The notes under the pieces: model-generated
Seen by the model: the letters and a program-made list of their open reading frames with translations, nothing else
Database searches by the model: none
Told to the model about the DNA's origin: nothing
Part shown: positions 11,834 through 20,178 of the stretch, in pieces
Layout: each line of letters begins with the position of its first letter
Numbering within the stretch: position 1 is the first letter of the stretch
From: Fictibacillus macauensis ZFHKF-1
GTDB taxonomy: Bacteria > Bacillota > Bacilli > Bacillales > Fictibacillaceae
Reading direction: 5' to 3'
Assembly (NCBI RefSeq): GCF_000269865.1
Contig: NZ_AKKV01000024.1
Location: 124,001 to 188,000, forward strand
Length of the DNA: 64,000 nucleotides
Made by a program: the position numbers and the translations under genes

Positions 11834-12490
11834 CTACACTCCTTCATGTTGGAAACGAGCAAGATCCTTGTTTTGTCCGATGACAACAAGAACGTCTCCA
11901 GGTTTTAAAACAACGTCAGCAATTGGTGAAACAAGAATATCATTATCTTGTTTAATCGCTACGATATTACAGCCGTATTTTGCTCGTACATCGAGTTCGG
12001 TTAACGTTTGCCCTGCAAGTTTCGTTGTGACGCCCACCTCTATTATGCTATGTTCATTTGATAGTTCAATAAAATCAATAATTTTATCGGACGTAATGAG
12101 CTGTGCAACGCGTAACGCCATATCTCGCTCTGGATGAATAATCCGGTCCGCACCTAACTTTTCTAATACTTTATGATGATAGTCATTTTGAGCTTTCACC
12201 CATACTTTAGCTACGCCTGCTTCTTTAAGAAGAAGGGTCGTTAGTATACTTGATTGAATATCTTCTCCTATGGACACAATGACATGATCAAAATTCCGGA
12301 TACCTAGTGCCACTAAGGCTTTTTCGTCTGTTGAGTTCGCCTGTACCGCCTGCGTAGCGATATTGGCATATTCATTAACACGCTCTAGATCGCGGTCAAT
12401 TGCCATCACTTCGTAACCCATCTTCGCAAACTCCTTACAAATACTGCCGCCGAATCGACCTAAGCCAATTACAGCAAATTGCTTGTCCAT
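11834..12490 (-). CDS. ktrA: Ktr potassium uptake regulatory subunit KtrA
   Basis: This is the cytosolic gating ring subunit. An N-terminal RCK Rossmann domain (GLGRFGGSICKEF, residues 8-20, with the acidic MAIDRD end of strand 2) binds ATP/ADP. The C-terminal TrkA-C domain (about residues 135-218) is the c-di-AMP binding module in homologues. The 218-residue length is typical. The ATG follows AAGGAG by about 8 nt. The upstream yuaA-type riboswitch supports ktrA rather than ktrC. Confidence 0.93.
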   Translation of the reverse strand: MDKQFAVIGLGRFGGSICKEFAKMGYEVMAIDRDLERVNEYANIATQAVQANSTDEKALVALGIRNFDHVIVSIGEDIQSSILTTLLLKEAGVAKVWVKAQNDYHHKVLEKLGADRIIHPERDMALRVAQLITSDKIIDFIELSNEHSIIEVGVTTKLAGQTLTELDVRAKYGCNIVAIKQDNDILVSPIADVVLKPGDVLVVIGQNKDLARFQHEGV

Positions 12491-12527
12491 TCTATTCTCT
12501 CCTTAAGGTTCTATTCGTTGAAACAAT

Positions 12528-12554
12528 AAAAAAAGACCATTACAAATAATGGTC
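12528..12554 (-). terminator. Terminator (expression platform) of the ktrA riboswitch
   Basis: On the minus strand GACCATTA (12554-12547) pairs with TAATGGTC (12542-12535), with a 4-nt loop and then seven T residues (12534-12528). It lies between the aptamer and ktrA and should form when ligand is bound. Confidence 0.85.
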
Positions 12555-12706
12555 AGTTACATGCTCAACTGTCCCTTCCTTCGTATGACGCTTACGAGGT
12601 TAGCTGTCGGATTAGGAATGGAAGTATCCCCTCTTACATTCGTAAGATTCACCCCGATAGATGGGTCCCCCGCTTTCACATTGAAGATGTGAAATTAAGC
12701 GATCAA
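12555..12706 (-). promoter_or_regulatory. ydaO/yuaA-type c-di-AMP riboswitch
   Basis: The minus strand carries the conserved blocks of this class in order: ATCGCTTAATTTC, AGCGGGGGACCCA, GGGGTGAATCTTACG, CATTCCTAATCCGACAGC, TAACCTCGTAAGC and GAAGGAAGG. A terminator and ktrA follow. B. subtilis ktrA (yuaA) has the same element. High c-di-AMP turns the gene off, limiting K+ uptake. Confidence 0.95.
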
Positions 12707-12739
12707 AAAGACACTATTACATTGTGTTTTACTACATTA

Positions 12740-12768
12740 AATTTATAAGGGCTTCTAGCAAATGTCAA
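12740..12768 (-). promoter_or_regulatory. Putative sigma-A promoter of ktrAB
   Basis: TTGACA (12768-12763) is followed after 17 bp by TAAATT, or after 15 bp by TATAAA (12747-12742). It is placed so that the transcript starts just before the riboswitch. The rest of 12491-12830 is riboswitch, terminator and the uppP terminator. Confidence 0.55.
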
Positions 12769-12807
12769 TGATTTCTTTCTACCTTCATCACTCATAGTCA
12801 CACTATG

Positions 12808-12830
12808 AAAAACTCTCCAAAAAGGAGAGT
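12808..12830 (-). terminator. Terminator of uppP
   Basis: ACTCTCC (12830-12824 on minus) pairs with GGAGAGT (12818-12812) and is followed by five T residues, directly after the uppP stop codon. Confidence 0.8.
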
Positions 12831-13613
12831 CTAAAAAACATGAATTCCTTGCAGAAGCAAAATGAAGGCACCAAGAGCCCAAACATACACGGCAAAGCCT
12901 TTTAACGACCCTTTTTTCAACAGAGAAATCATCCATTTAACCGCCACATAACCGAATAACGCGGAAGCAAGTGTTCCAATAAATAATGCCGAAAAAGATA
13001 AATGTTCACTTCGTTGAAAAAATAAATCTTTTAACTGCAAAACACATCCGCCTGCAATTGCTGGGATTGATAATAAAAAAGAGAAATAAGCGGCAGTCGC
13101 TTTATCAATCTTTCGAAACAGCGCAGCAGCGATCGTTAGTCCCGAGCGCGAAAGAGCAGGTAAGATGGCTGCTCCTTGAAAACTACCTATAATTAATGCA
13201 TCCATGGTTGTTATTTGTTGCAGCGTCTTATGGCCTTTCTTTTTCATCGTATCCGCTAACCATAAGATACATCCTGTCGCTAAAAACTCCCATCCTACTG
13301 TTATGCCTGTTTTTGATATCTCTTCAAAAAAATCTTTAAAAGCTAATCCGATAATGACTGTTGGTAATGTTCCTGCAACTAAAAGCCATGTGATTCGACT
13401 AAAAGGTTTCCTCACAATCGATTTAAGTTCTTGCCAATAGACGGTAACTACCGCTACCAATGTTCCAATATGAAGCAGACTATCTAGCAGCAAACCCGCA
13501 TCCTCTAACCCAAATAACTTTCTTCCGAGTAATAAATGTCCTGTCGAGCTAATCGGTAAAAATTCCGTCAAGCCTTGAATTATTCCTAGTATCAGCGCTT
13601 CAAACCAATCCAT
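12831..13613 (-). CDS. uppP: Undecaprenyl-diphosphatase UppP (BacA)
   Basis: This membrane phosphatase recycles undecaprenyl pyrophosphate for cell-wall polymer synthesis and confers bacitracin tolerance. The N-terminal QGLTEFLPISSTGHLLL has the (E/Q)xxxE motif (Gln13, Glu17) and catalytic-loop residues. The second motif reads PALSRSGLT near residue 155, where most family members have PGxSRSG, so Gly is replaced by Ala. About eight hydrophobic segments and 260 residues fit the family. The ATG follows GAGGTGG. Confidence 0.93.
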   Translation of the reverse strand: MDWFEALILGIIQGLTEFLPISSTGHLLLGRKLFGLEDAGLLLDSLLHIGTLVAVVTVYWQELKSIVRKPFSRITWLLVAGTLPTVIIGLAFKDFFEEISKTGITVGWEFLATGCILWLADTMKKKGHKTLQQITTMDALIIGSFQGAAILPALSRSGLTIAAALFRKIDKATAAYFSFLLSIPAIAGGCVLQLKDLFFQRSEHLSFSALFIGTLASALFGYVAVKWMISLLKKGSLKGFAVYVWALGAFILLLQGIHVF

Positions 13614-13680
13614 AAGACCACCTCTTATCCATCGTCCATGATAAAACGTATTCTCGCTATGGATTGATTAGTACAGGCAT

Positions 13681-15183
13681 TTACAATACGCCAGAAAATA
13701 ATCGGGCAAAAGATTCTTTAGAACGTTCCCATCTGCCTCGCTCCTTAAAGTCTTTTAATGAAATATGTTCACAATCCTGTATGTCCATTTTATATAGTTC
13801 ATGAAGTTCTGAAACGACTTGATGTCCTGTCAAAAACACATTCACTTCAAAATTCAAATGAAAGCTTCGTAAGTCCATATTTGCTGAACCGACAGATGCT
13901 AATTCCCCATCTATTAACACTACTTTTTGATGCATAAATCCTTTTTTATAAAAATAAATCTCAATGCCAGCACGCAATAGCTCAGGCACATACGATCTCG
14001 AAGCGTATTTGGTTAAAAAGCTATCGCTATTCTCTGGAACCATTACTCTTACTTGAATACCTTTACGAGCAGCCACTCTTAACGCTGTCCGAATGGCTTC
14101 ATTTGGAACGAAATAAGGAGTGGCAATCCAAATCGACTGTTTTGCACAAGAAATCATTGAATAATATAAATCACTCATAACACCTTGACCCGTATCTGGA
14201 CCGCTTGGTACTACTTGAACGCTACCGTTTCCTGCTACGCTATAACTTTCCGTATAACGATGCTCCTGCATTAAGGATTCATTCGTAACATAATTCCAGT
14301 CTAATAAAAAAATAGCGTGCAACGCTTGAACGGCTTCTCCTTGTAATAAAAGATGGGTATCTCGCCAAAAACCTAATTTTTTATTGGCACCTAAATACTC
14401 CATACCAATGTTTAAGCCTCCCGTAAAACCGTATTTTCCATCAATAATAGCGATTTTACGATGATTTCTAAAATTGAATTTTTGATTAAAGAATCCATGT
14501 TTAATCGGTAAGAATGGATAGACCTTTACGCCAGCTGTTTTTAACCGCTTAATATCACGATTTGCGAAAGTAAGGCTGCCCATTCCATCAAATAGAAAGC
14601 GAACATCAATTCCTTCTTGTGCTTTTTGAATTAACACATCAATAATACTTCTACCAAGCTCATCTGAACGAAACGTGTAATATTCCATATGTATATACGA
14701 AGTAGCTGCCAGTAACTTCTCCTTTAAAGCAGTAAACGTTTCTTCGCCATTCACTAATATATCAGTATGGGTATGTTCATGATACATCGTCATATACAGC
14801 TGTTGTGACGACTTGGCAAAGCATGCGCCTGTTTCGCTTAACGCTTCGTAGTTAGGCTCAGTTCCTTTTTCCGCTAATAATTGAAGCTCTTTTCGATCAT
14901 GCTTTAATTTCGTTTGAAATAATTGACCTTTTAAATAAAGCTGTCCGGAATATAAGTAAAAGAGATACCCGATAAATGGAAGGAAAATGAGAACATACAT
15001 CCATACGAGGGTAAAATGGGACGTACGGTTTTCTAACATTAACGAATACAAGGTCCAAACAATAATGGCTACATATACACTTGCTGCACTCCATTTCCAT
15101 CCGTAAGAAAGGGATGTAAAACAAATAACAATTAAGCAAGCAAGTAAAAGAAATAGAAAACAAAATTCTAACAATCGTCTCAT
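13681..15183 (-). CDS. cls: Cardiolipin synthase (Cls/ClsA type)
   Basis: This membrane phospholipase D-type enzyme condenses two phosphatidylglycerols to cardiolipin. Two N-terminal membrane helices (within residues 5-70) are followed by two HKD motifs, HRKIAIIDGKYGFTGG near 240 and HQKVVLIDGELASVGS near 420, each with H-x-K-x4-D. ATG 15189 is open, but GGAG lies 7 nt before ATG 15183, so that start is preferred, giving 500 residues. It is monocistronic, with a possible stress promoter upstream. Confidence 0.92.
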   Translation of the reverse strand: MRRLLEFCFLFLLLACLIVICFTSLSYGWKWSAASVYVAIIVWTLYSLMLENRTSHFTLVWMYVLIFLPFIGYLFYLYSGQLYLKGQLFQTKLKHDRKELQLLAEKGTEPNYEALSETGACFAKSSQQLYMTMYHEHTHTDILVNGEETFTALKEKLLAATSYIHMEYYTFRSDELGRSIIDVLIQKAQEGIDVRFLFDGMGSLTFANRDIKRLKTAGVKVYPFLPIKHGFFNQKFNFRNHRKIAIIDGKYGFTGGLNIGMEYLGANKKLGFWRDTHLLLQGEAVQALHAIFLLDWNYVTNESLMQEHRYTESYSVAGNGSVQVVPSGPDTGQGVMSDLYYSMISCAKQSIWIATPYFVPNEAIRTALRVAARKGIQVRVMVPENSDSFLTKYASRSYVPELLRAGIEIYFYKKGFMHQKVVLIDGELASVGSANMDLRSFHLNFEVNVFLTGHQVVSELHELYKMDIQDCEHISLKDFKERGRWERSKESFARLFSGVL

Positions 15184-15215
15184 TTTCATTCTCCGCTCTT
15201 TAAGTTTCTACTGAT

Positions 15216-15240
15216 ATTCCCTTAATAAGGTTATTCAAAC
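15216..15240 (-). promoter_or_regulatory. Possible sigma-B promoter of cls
   Basis: On the minus strand GTTTGA (15240-15235) is separated by 13 bp from GGGAAT (15221-15216), close to the sigma-B consensus GTTT-N12..15-GGGTAT with one -10 mismatch. It lies about 30 bp before the cls start. A B. subtilis cardiolipin synthase paralogue (ywiE) is sigma-B controlled. Confidence 0.4.
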
Positions 15241-15265
15241 GTTAATCCTAAAAATTACAACTATT

Positions 15266-15303
15266 AAAAAAAGTCCAATTTGTGATGAGATCACAAATTA
15301 GAC
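15266..15303 (-). terminator. Terminator of small membrane protein gene
   Basis: A 14-bp stem (15290-15303 with 15273-15286), with one G-T pair and a 3-nt loop, is followed on the minus strand by seven T residues. Confidence 0.85.
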
Positions 15304-15310
15304 GCAAAGA

Positions 15311-15493
15311 TTATTGTTCTTCGTGATGATGTTCAAATAAATCAATGACACCAAGTACAATATGAGCTAGTCCAAAGCCTAAGAGTACATGAGATAATGT
15401 TTTATATTTTCGTGTCGTTGTACTAAACGAAAAAGATGCTAAACTCACTGCCGTTCCAAGAATGGTTGGAATCATTCCTTCTCTTTTAAACAT
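15311..15493 (-). CDS. Small membrane protein with His-rich tail, 60 residues
   Basis: I do not recognise this protein. It has two short hydrophobic segments (about residues 8-24 and 36-52), a basic loop (TTRKYKT) between them and a C-terminal EHHHEEQ tail. The cluster of three histidines and acidic residues could bind a metal, but nothing else supports this. The ATG follows AAGGAGGGAAC, a strong ribosome site, and a strong terminator follows, so it is very likely a real gene. Confidence 0.7.
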   Translation of the reverse strand: MFKREGMIPTILGTAVSLASFSFSTTTRKYKTLSHVLLGFGLAHIVLGVIDLFEHHHEEQ

Positions 15494-15621
15494 GATATGT
15501 TCCCTCCTTCACCTTTTCATACAAGTAGTATTTTCGATTGTATGAAAAAATCATCAAGGAGTTTTTTCCAAACCGGATATTTCATGGTATAATCTAGCAA
15601 AAAAATCAAATGAGGCGTATT

Positions 15622-15807
15622 ATGAAAAATTCCTATCCCTACTTATATTTCGGCTTTTGTTGCCTATTCTTATTTGGAGGTACCTTTTCTCTGCGCTTTT
15701 ACCGAGAAGGTGCTCTTTATGTACCAGAAATGCTGATGTCACTAGTTAGTTTACCCATCATCATCACTGGGATCGTCTTGTATATAAAAAAACAGCGGAA
15801 AGAGTGA
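15622..15807 (+). CDS. Small two-helix membrane protein, 61 residues
   Basis: This is an unrecognised protein with two hydrophobic helices (about residues 8-24 and 34-56) and a basic tail KKQRKE. The ORF is open from ATG 15610, but ATG 15622 has GAGG 6 nt upstream and is preferred. It lies between divergent and convergent neighbours as a single gene. Its last codons overlap the terminator stem of the convergent marR gene. Confidence 0.6.
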   Translation: MKNSYPYLYFGFCCLFLFGGTFSLRFYREGALYVPEMLMSLVSLPIIITGIVLYIKKQRKE

Positions 15808-15822
15808 ACGCTCTCCGCTGTA
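15786..15822 (-). terminator. Terminator of marR gene overlapping the end of the small + gene
   Basis: CAGCGG and CCGCTG arms, with an inner AGAG/CTCT extension, form an imperfect hairpin. The A run before it (15786-15792) becomes the T tract for the minus strand. The left arm is inside the last codons of the convergent 15622-15807 gene. Confidence 0.7.
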
Positions 15823-15826
15823 TTCC

Positions 15827-16282
15827 TTATGATGAATACGTTAATTCTTGATGTTGTTTTGAAGATTTTCCAAATTTACCATAAATGCTTACCAACATGT
15901 CCAATTCTTCTTTAGATAGTGTGCTAAGCAAGTTTTCCATACTTCTTAATCGTTTATCTTCTGCTTCTTTTAAAATGCTCGTACCTGTTTCAGATAACTC
16001 TAAATACACAATCCGACGATCATTTTCGCTGCGGTAACGTTGAACATACCCTCTCTTATAGAGACGATCTACAGCCACTGTAACAGCACTCGGCTTTACC
16101 TCAAGCATCTCAGCAAGCTCTGTAACAGTCCATCGATCTCTAACAGAAAGCATACGCATTAGCACATATTGCGTGCGAGTTAAATCGCTTTCATTATCAG
16201 TTTCAGGATGTAAGCTCTTTGAGAGTATATAGTGTGCCACTTCAAGCTTTTCTACGTAAGCCTTTAGTCCTTGAATTTTCAT
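15827..16282 (-). CDS. MarR family transcriptional regulator
   Basis: This is a 151-residue winged-helix regulator. The recognition region reads TVTELAEMLEVKPSAVTVAVDRLYKRG (written here in part), followed by the wing motif RSENDRRIVYLELSETG with the conserved D-x-R. An N-terminal helix and C-terminal helices form the dimer domain. The ATG follows GGGGGA. The 240-bp upstream region is very AT-rich, with a TATAAT box near 16320. Its targets are unknown; neighbours give no strong hint. Confidence 0.85.
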   Translation of the reverse strand: MKIQGLKAYVEKLEVAHYILSKSLHPETDNESDLTRTQYVLMRMLSVRDRWTVTELAEMLEVKPSAVTVAVDRLYKRGYVQRYRSENDRRIVYLELSETGTSILKEAEDKRLRSMENLLSTLSKEELDMLVSIYGKFGKSSKQHQELTYSS

Positions 16283-16529
16283 TTGACAGCATCCCCCAAG
16301 TTTATAAATTAATTACATTATACTAAAAAGTTTCAAATATATAAATACACTTTTTTCAAAATTTTATATTTATAGGACTATCTTATCACATTTATCAGAA
16401 AAAAGATAAACCCATTGGCCCTTATTTAATAAAAAATTAAGAATTGTCGGTACACGAGTCCTTTTCCATGATACGATAAAAGCATATATGGTAAATATTT
16501 CTACATTTAAAGAGAAAGGATGCAAAGTA

Positions 16530-17069
16530 ATGAACACTCTCTATCTTGTCCGCCATTGCCAAGCTACAGGTCAGGAAGCACTTGCTCCATTAACTATAGA
16601 AGGAAGCAAACAAGCACAGGCGCTATGTCACTTTTTTAAAAACAAGCCTATAGATCAGATTATTTCCAGTCCCTTTAAACGAGCGGTTGATACAATTGCT
16701 CCGCTTGCGCGTCTACGGAACTTACCCCTTCATACAGATGATCGCTTAAGTGAACGCATCTTATCTCCCCAAGATCGTGATGACTGGTTAATGCAGTTAG
16801 AGCGAACGTTTGAGGACTTAGATTATGTGTTAGAAGGTGGCGAATCAAGTCAAACTGCCATCAATCGTATTACTGCTGTTATGAATGAACAGCGTCAAAA
16901 CGACGCGACAACTTCTCTTATTCTCGTTACTCATGGAAATTTGTTATCTCTGCTGTTGAAAAGCGTTGGCTATCATAAAGGGTTTCAGGACTGGCGTAAG
17001 CTTACAAATCCTGATGTATTTAAGATTTCATTCAAGCCTGAGATGCATACCCAAAGAATTTGGGAATAA
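16530..17069 (+). CDS. Histidine phosphatase superfamily protein
   Basis: This 179-residue branch-1 histidine phosphatase has the N-terminal LVRHCQATGQ, where the phospho-accepting His is kept but the usual RHG glycine is Cys. It also has ISSPFKRAVDTIAPLA with the second Arg, DDRLSER with the acid, and LVTHGNLLSLLL with the second His. The substrate is unknown; relatives include phosphoglycerate mutase-like and alpha-ribazole phosphatases. The ORF opens at 16488, but ATG 16530 follows AAAGGA by 9 nt and starts exactly at the first strand (MNTLYLV). Confidence 0.8.
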   Translation: MNTLYLVRHCQATGQEALAPLTIEGSKQAQALCHFFKNKPIDQIISSPFKRAVDTIAPLARLRNLPLHTDDRLSERILSPQDRDDWLMQLERTFEDLDYVLEGGESSQTAINRITAVMNEQRQNDATTSLILVTHGNLLSLLLKSVGYHKGFQDWRKLTNPDVFKISFKPEMHTQRIWE

Positions 17070-17175
17070 ACAAGGTACTTTTTTCCATACCCCCACAGTA
17101 GGACAGTATTAGGGCGAAACATTTTGTTGTGTAACACACACACACTATATTTATTTCATCCTAGGGGGTTTTTAC

Positions 17176-17760
17176 ATGAAAAAAGTAATCGTAGCTTCAC
17201 TGTTAGGTGCTTCATTATTCGGTGTCAACGCTGGAATGTCTTACGCCGCTTCATGCCCGTATAGCGACGCACAACAACAACCAGCTTCAAAATATATGCC
17301 TCAAGAGCAAAAAGTAAACGATAGCCAACAACAAGAACAGCCAAAAGTGGACGAGTCTTCAGCTTCGTCACAAAGTCAATTAACAGCTGATGAGAAGCAA
17401 ATGCTTAATTCGGTTAATAAAGAGCGTGCTAAAGCAGGTGTGAAACCGTTAGTCGCAGATATGAAACTTACTAAAATGGCGCGTGTAAAAGCACAAGATA
17501 TGATTTCAAACAATTACTTCGATCACAATTCACCTAAATACGGTTCACCATTTGATATGATGAAAAAATTCGGCATCACGTACCGTACAGCAGGTGAAAA
17601 CTTAGCAGGAAATGCAACAGTTGCTAAAGCACACACAGCACTTATGAATTCTGCTGGTCACCGTGCAAACATCCTAAAAGCTGGCTACACTAAAGTCGGA
17701 ATCGGAATTATTAAAGGTGGAAAATACGGTAAAATGTTCGTTCAAGAATTTACTGGTTAA
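17176..17760 (+). CDS. Secreted CAP-domain (SCP/PR1, YkwD-like) protein
   Basis: A Sec signal peptide (residues 1-25, cleavage near SYAAS) is followed by a Gln/Ser-rich linker to about residue 70 and then a CAP domain. Its signatures are VNKERAKAGVKPL, YFDHNSPKYGSPFDM, TAGENLAGN and SAGHRANIL, which include the conserved His/Glu cavity residues. Bacillus relatives (YkwD) are secreted or spore-associated proteins of unclear function. The ATG follows AGGGGG. A strong terminator ends the single-gene unit. Confidence 0.9.
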   Translation: MKKVIVASLLGASLFGVNAGMSYAASCPYSDAQQQPASKYMPQEQKVNDSQQQEQPKVDESSASSQSQLTADEKQMLNSVNKERAKAGVKPLVADMKLTKMARVKAQDMISNNYFDHNSPKYGSPFDMMKKFGITYRTAGENLAGNATVAKAHTALMNSAGHRANILKAGYTKVGIGIIKGGKYGKMFVQEFTG

Positions 17761-17770
17761 TAAGAACAAC

Positions 17771-17802
17771 AGAGGTGTCTGGACTTCCAGTGCCTCTTTT
17801 TT
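17771..17802 (+). terminator. Terminator of CAP-domain gene
   Basis: AGAGG and CTGG arms pair with CCAG and CCTCT around a short loop (17771-17797) and are followed by six T residues. It reaches the end of the convergent kinase gene. Confidence 0.85.
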
Positions 17803-19234
17803 ATGTGTTTTGTAAAACGGGAAGCCGTACTTCAAAGGTCGTCCCCTTGCCTACTTCACTTGATACTTGAATGGAGCCTTTATGTTTTTCGATGATTTTA
17901 TAGCTTACCATCAATCCTAATCCTGTTCCCTCCTCTTTTGTTGTATAAAAGGGTTTGCCAATTCGATTCAGCACGTGATGGGGCATACCTGTTCCATTAT
18001 CAGCAAAGCGAAAAGCAACCATCTTTTCTTTAGGCAAGAAATGGGCTGAAACTTTAATTTTCCCCGATATTTGTGTAGCTTCTATCCCATTCTTAATCAG
18101 GTTAATAAATACTTGTTTTATTTGAAAAGGATCACACTCAATTGGTGGAATCTGTTCACCAATCTCCAGCTGCAAAACAATATTCTTTAAAATGGCCTGT
18201 GTTTGCAACAATGTTACCGTTTCTATTAATACCGGGATCAAATTACTATTCTCCACTTGTTGATGATCGGTTTTAGCTAATTGAAGAAATTCAGATAAAA
18301 TATGTTCAATTCGATCTACCTCATTTAAGATGATGGAATAGTAGGGCCCGTTCGTGCTACTCTCATTCTTAATCAGTTGAATAAATCCTTTTAAGCTTGT
18401 TAGTGGATTACGAATTTCATGGGCAATTCCAGCAGCCATTTCTCCAACCACATTTAAGGTTTCTGCCTTCCGAAGCCGCTCTTCTGTTTGGCGTTGCTCT
18501 GTAACATCTTGTAAAATCATTAAATGCATGCCATTTAAAATATCGTGCTTCCCTCTTACTTCAATCGTTCGTCCCTCTGTTATATCACCTGTTTTATACT
18601 CCCACGTATGATGACGATCGATTCGAAATACATCCCAATTCCAAAAGAATTCATTCGCATTGTGCGGCTGTAATAATTCATGCAAACGACACTGCCCCGA
18701 TGGGAAAGGATACAGTTGTAACAACTGACACGCTGCTGGATTTGCTTCTGATACAACCATATGATCATCCACTAATAACGTTGGATGAAGCGTATGTTTG
18801 AAGATTTCTTTATATTTACGAATGATGCCTTCTCTTTCCATAGGAAGCGAAGACGGTGTGCGATCAATTGTACGTCCAATCACTTCTGAAACAATACCAT
18901 CTCGATAAATAGGCGTTAAAATTGTAGTAAACAATCGATCATCTACTTCCGTTTCATAAAAGCAAAGCTCTCCTTGAAAAGCTTTCTCAAAAAAAACTTC
19001 CCATGCCTTTACTTCATTCTTTGGAAGGATATAATCGATCCACTCTTCTTGAAACCCAAACCCTGTTACGGCTTCTTCTGCAACGGAGACAGCATAATTC
19101 CCTACGGATGTTTTCTTTAACGCAAAAGAATGAACAAATTCACGTCCTGAATCCTTGACACTAAACGCTTGATTAAAGAAAAAATCAAGTGATCGTACTG
19201 TCATGGACATCTTTGCTAGAGAGTTTTCAACCAT
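17801..19234 (-). CDS. PAS-domain sensor histidine kinase (orphan)
   Basis: This 477-residue kinase has no membrane segment. Two PAS-like domains (about 20-130 and 140-250) precede HisKA, with MAAGIAHEIRNPLTSLKG containing the phospho-His. The HATPase domain has the N box IKNGIEA, the G1 box FADNGTGMP and GTGLGLMVSYKIIEKH. This architecture is that of cytosolic sporulation-type kinases feeding Spo0F, and no response regulator is nearby. The ORF opens at 19327, but ATG 19234 is chosen because GGGGGAG lies 6 nt upstream. The cognate signal is unknown. Confidence 0.85.
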   Translation of the reverse strand: MVENSLAKMSMTVRSLDFFFNQAFSVKDSGREFVHSFALKKTSVGNYAVSVAEEAVTGFGFQEEWIDYILPKNEVKAWEVFFEKAFQGELCFYETEVDDRLFTTILTPIYRDGIVSEVIGRTIDRTPSSLPMEREGIIRKYKEIFKHTLHPTLLVDDHMVVSEANPAACQLLQLYPFPSGQCRLHELLQPHNANEFFWNWDVFRIDRHHTWEYKTGDITEGRTIEVRGKHDILNGMHLMILQDVTEQRQTEERLRKAETLNVVGEMAAGIAHEIRNPLTSLKGFIQLIKNESSTNGPYYSIILNEVDRIEHILSEFLQLAKTDHQQVENSNLIPVLIETVTLLQTQAILKNIVLQLEIGEQIPPIECDPFQIKQVFINLIKNGIEATQISGKIKVSAHFLPKEKMVAFRFADNGTGMPHHVLNRIGKPFYTTKEEGTGLGLMVSYKIIEKHKGSIQVSSEVGKGTTFEVRLPVLQNT

Positions 19235-19380
19235 GGGCAGCTCCCCCTTCATCCATAGCTGTATTTTGCGTGCACGTTTACCCCCTTTTCTAATTTCGCT
19301 AAAAGGTAAGAAATTCCTATTCATCAAAGTGCCTAATTTAAAATTTTTATGAAATAGGCTTTTATTACTATATATTCTCT

Positions 19381-19420
19381 AAAAAAAGTCTCTCCCCTGC
19401 CATCAGCAGGAGAGAGACTT
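19381..19420 (-). terminator. Terminator of resA-like gene
   Basis: AGTCTCTC-CCTGC arms pair with GCAGG-GAGAGACT (one bulge) around a 5-nt loop and are followed by seven T residues on the minus strand. Confidence 0.85.
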
Positions 19421-19423
19421 TTC

Positions 19424-19999
19424 TTAATATTTTGCAAAACTATTCATTTCCTCTAATGACAGGGGACCAATCACCTTTTTCTGGATGATTCCCTCTTCAT
19501 CAATTAAATAGCTTGTTGGTAACGAAACCGCTGCAAATTGTTTACTTACCTTTCCTTCTTCATCTAACAATATCGGAAAGGTAACGTTGTTTTTGCCAAT
19601 AAAACGAGAAACGTTTTCTGTACTTTTTTCTGTATGTCGTAAGTTTATTCCGATAACTTCAAGTGAAGATGCTTTATGCTTTTTATACATTTTTTCCATA
19701 TCAGGCATCTCTTTTTGACAAGGTGGACACCATGTTGCCCAAAAGTTCAAGATGACTCTCTTCCCTTTTAGACTACTTCTTTTTACCTGTTTTCCTTGTA
19801 ACGATGGTAATGCAAAGTCTGGAACTTCATTGCCTGGTTCAAGTCCTACACTTCCATTTGCTTTTACCTGTTCAAAAACAACTGATTTGTCTTTAGTAGC
19901 TTTTTCTTGATTCGTAGTGTGGTGTTGCACTGACCATAATGCTCCACCAATAACGGCAATTATGACAAAGAATAGGATAAGGCTTGTCTTTTTTTTCAT
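19424..19999 (-). CDS. Membrane-anchored thiol-disulfide oxidoreductase (ResA/TlpA-like)
   Basis: One N-terminal membrane helix (residues 5-24) anchors an extracytoplasmic thioredoxin fold. The active site is WATWCPPCQKEMPDM (Cys91-Pro-Pro-Cys94), with the cis-proline loop VSLPTSYLIDEEG. Such proteins reduce apocytochrome c cysteines or other exported thiols. No res or ccd genes are adjacent, so the client is unknown. The ORF opens with TTG at 20017, but ATG 19999 follows AAGGA by 7 nt and starts MKKKTSL, a normal membrane-anchor start (191 residues). Confidence 0.85.
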   Translation of the reverse strand: MKKKTSLILFFVIIAVIGGALWSVQHHTTNQEKATKDKSVVFEQVKANGSVGLEPGNEVPDFALPSLQGKQVKRSSLKGKRVILNFWATWCPPCQKEMPDMEKMYKKHKASSLEVIGINLRHTEKSTENVSRFIGKNNVTFPILLDEEGKVSKQFAAVSLPTSYLIDEEGIIQKKVIGPLSLEEMNSFAKY

Positions 20000-20109
20000 G
20001 TCGTCATCCTTGATCAATAAAATTTAGTTCTTACTTGTCATTATACCGATAGTTGGTGTCATGTGGAAAATTAATTCTAGCGTCATATGTACTTCCCTCT
20101 TTAGTCCTA

Positions 20110-20136
20110 TTAACAGTCGAAAGCAATTGCCGATAT
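20110..20136 (+). promoter_or_regulatory. Sigma-D (flagellar) promoter of motAB
   Basis: TTAA (20110-20113), 15 bp, then GCCGATAT (20129-20136) matches the sigma-D consensus TAAA-N15-GCCGATAA closely. It lies 43 bp before the motA start, as expected for a late motility gene. Confidence 0.8.
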
Positions 20137-20178
20137 AGAGAAAGACGAGTGACACTAACAGAAGCGAGGATGAAGCAG

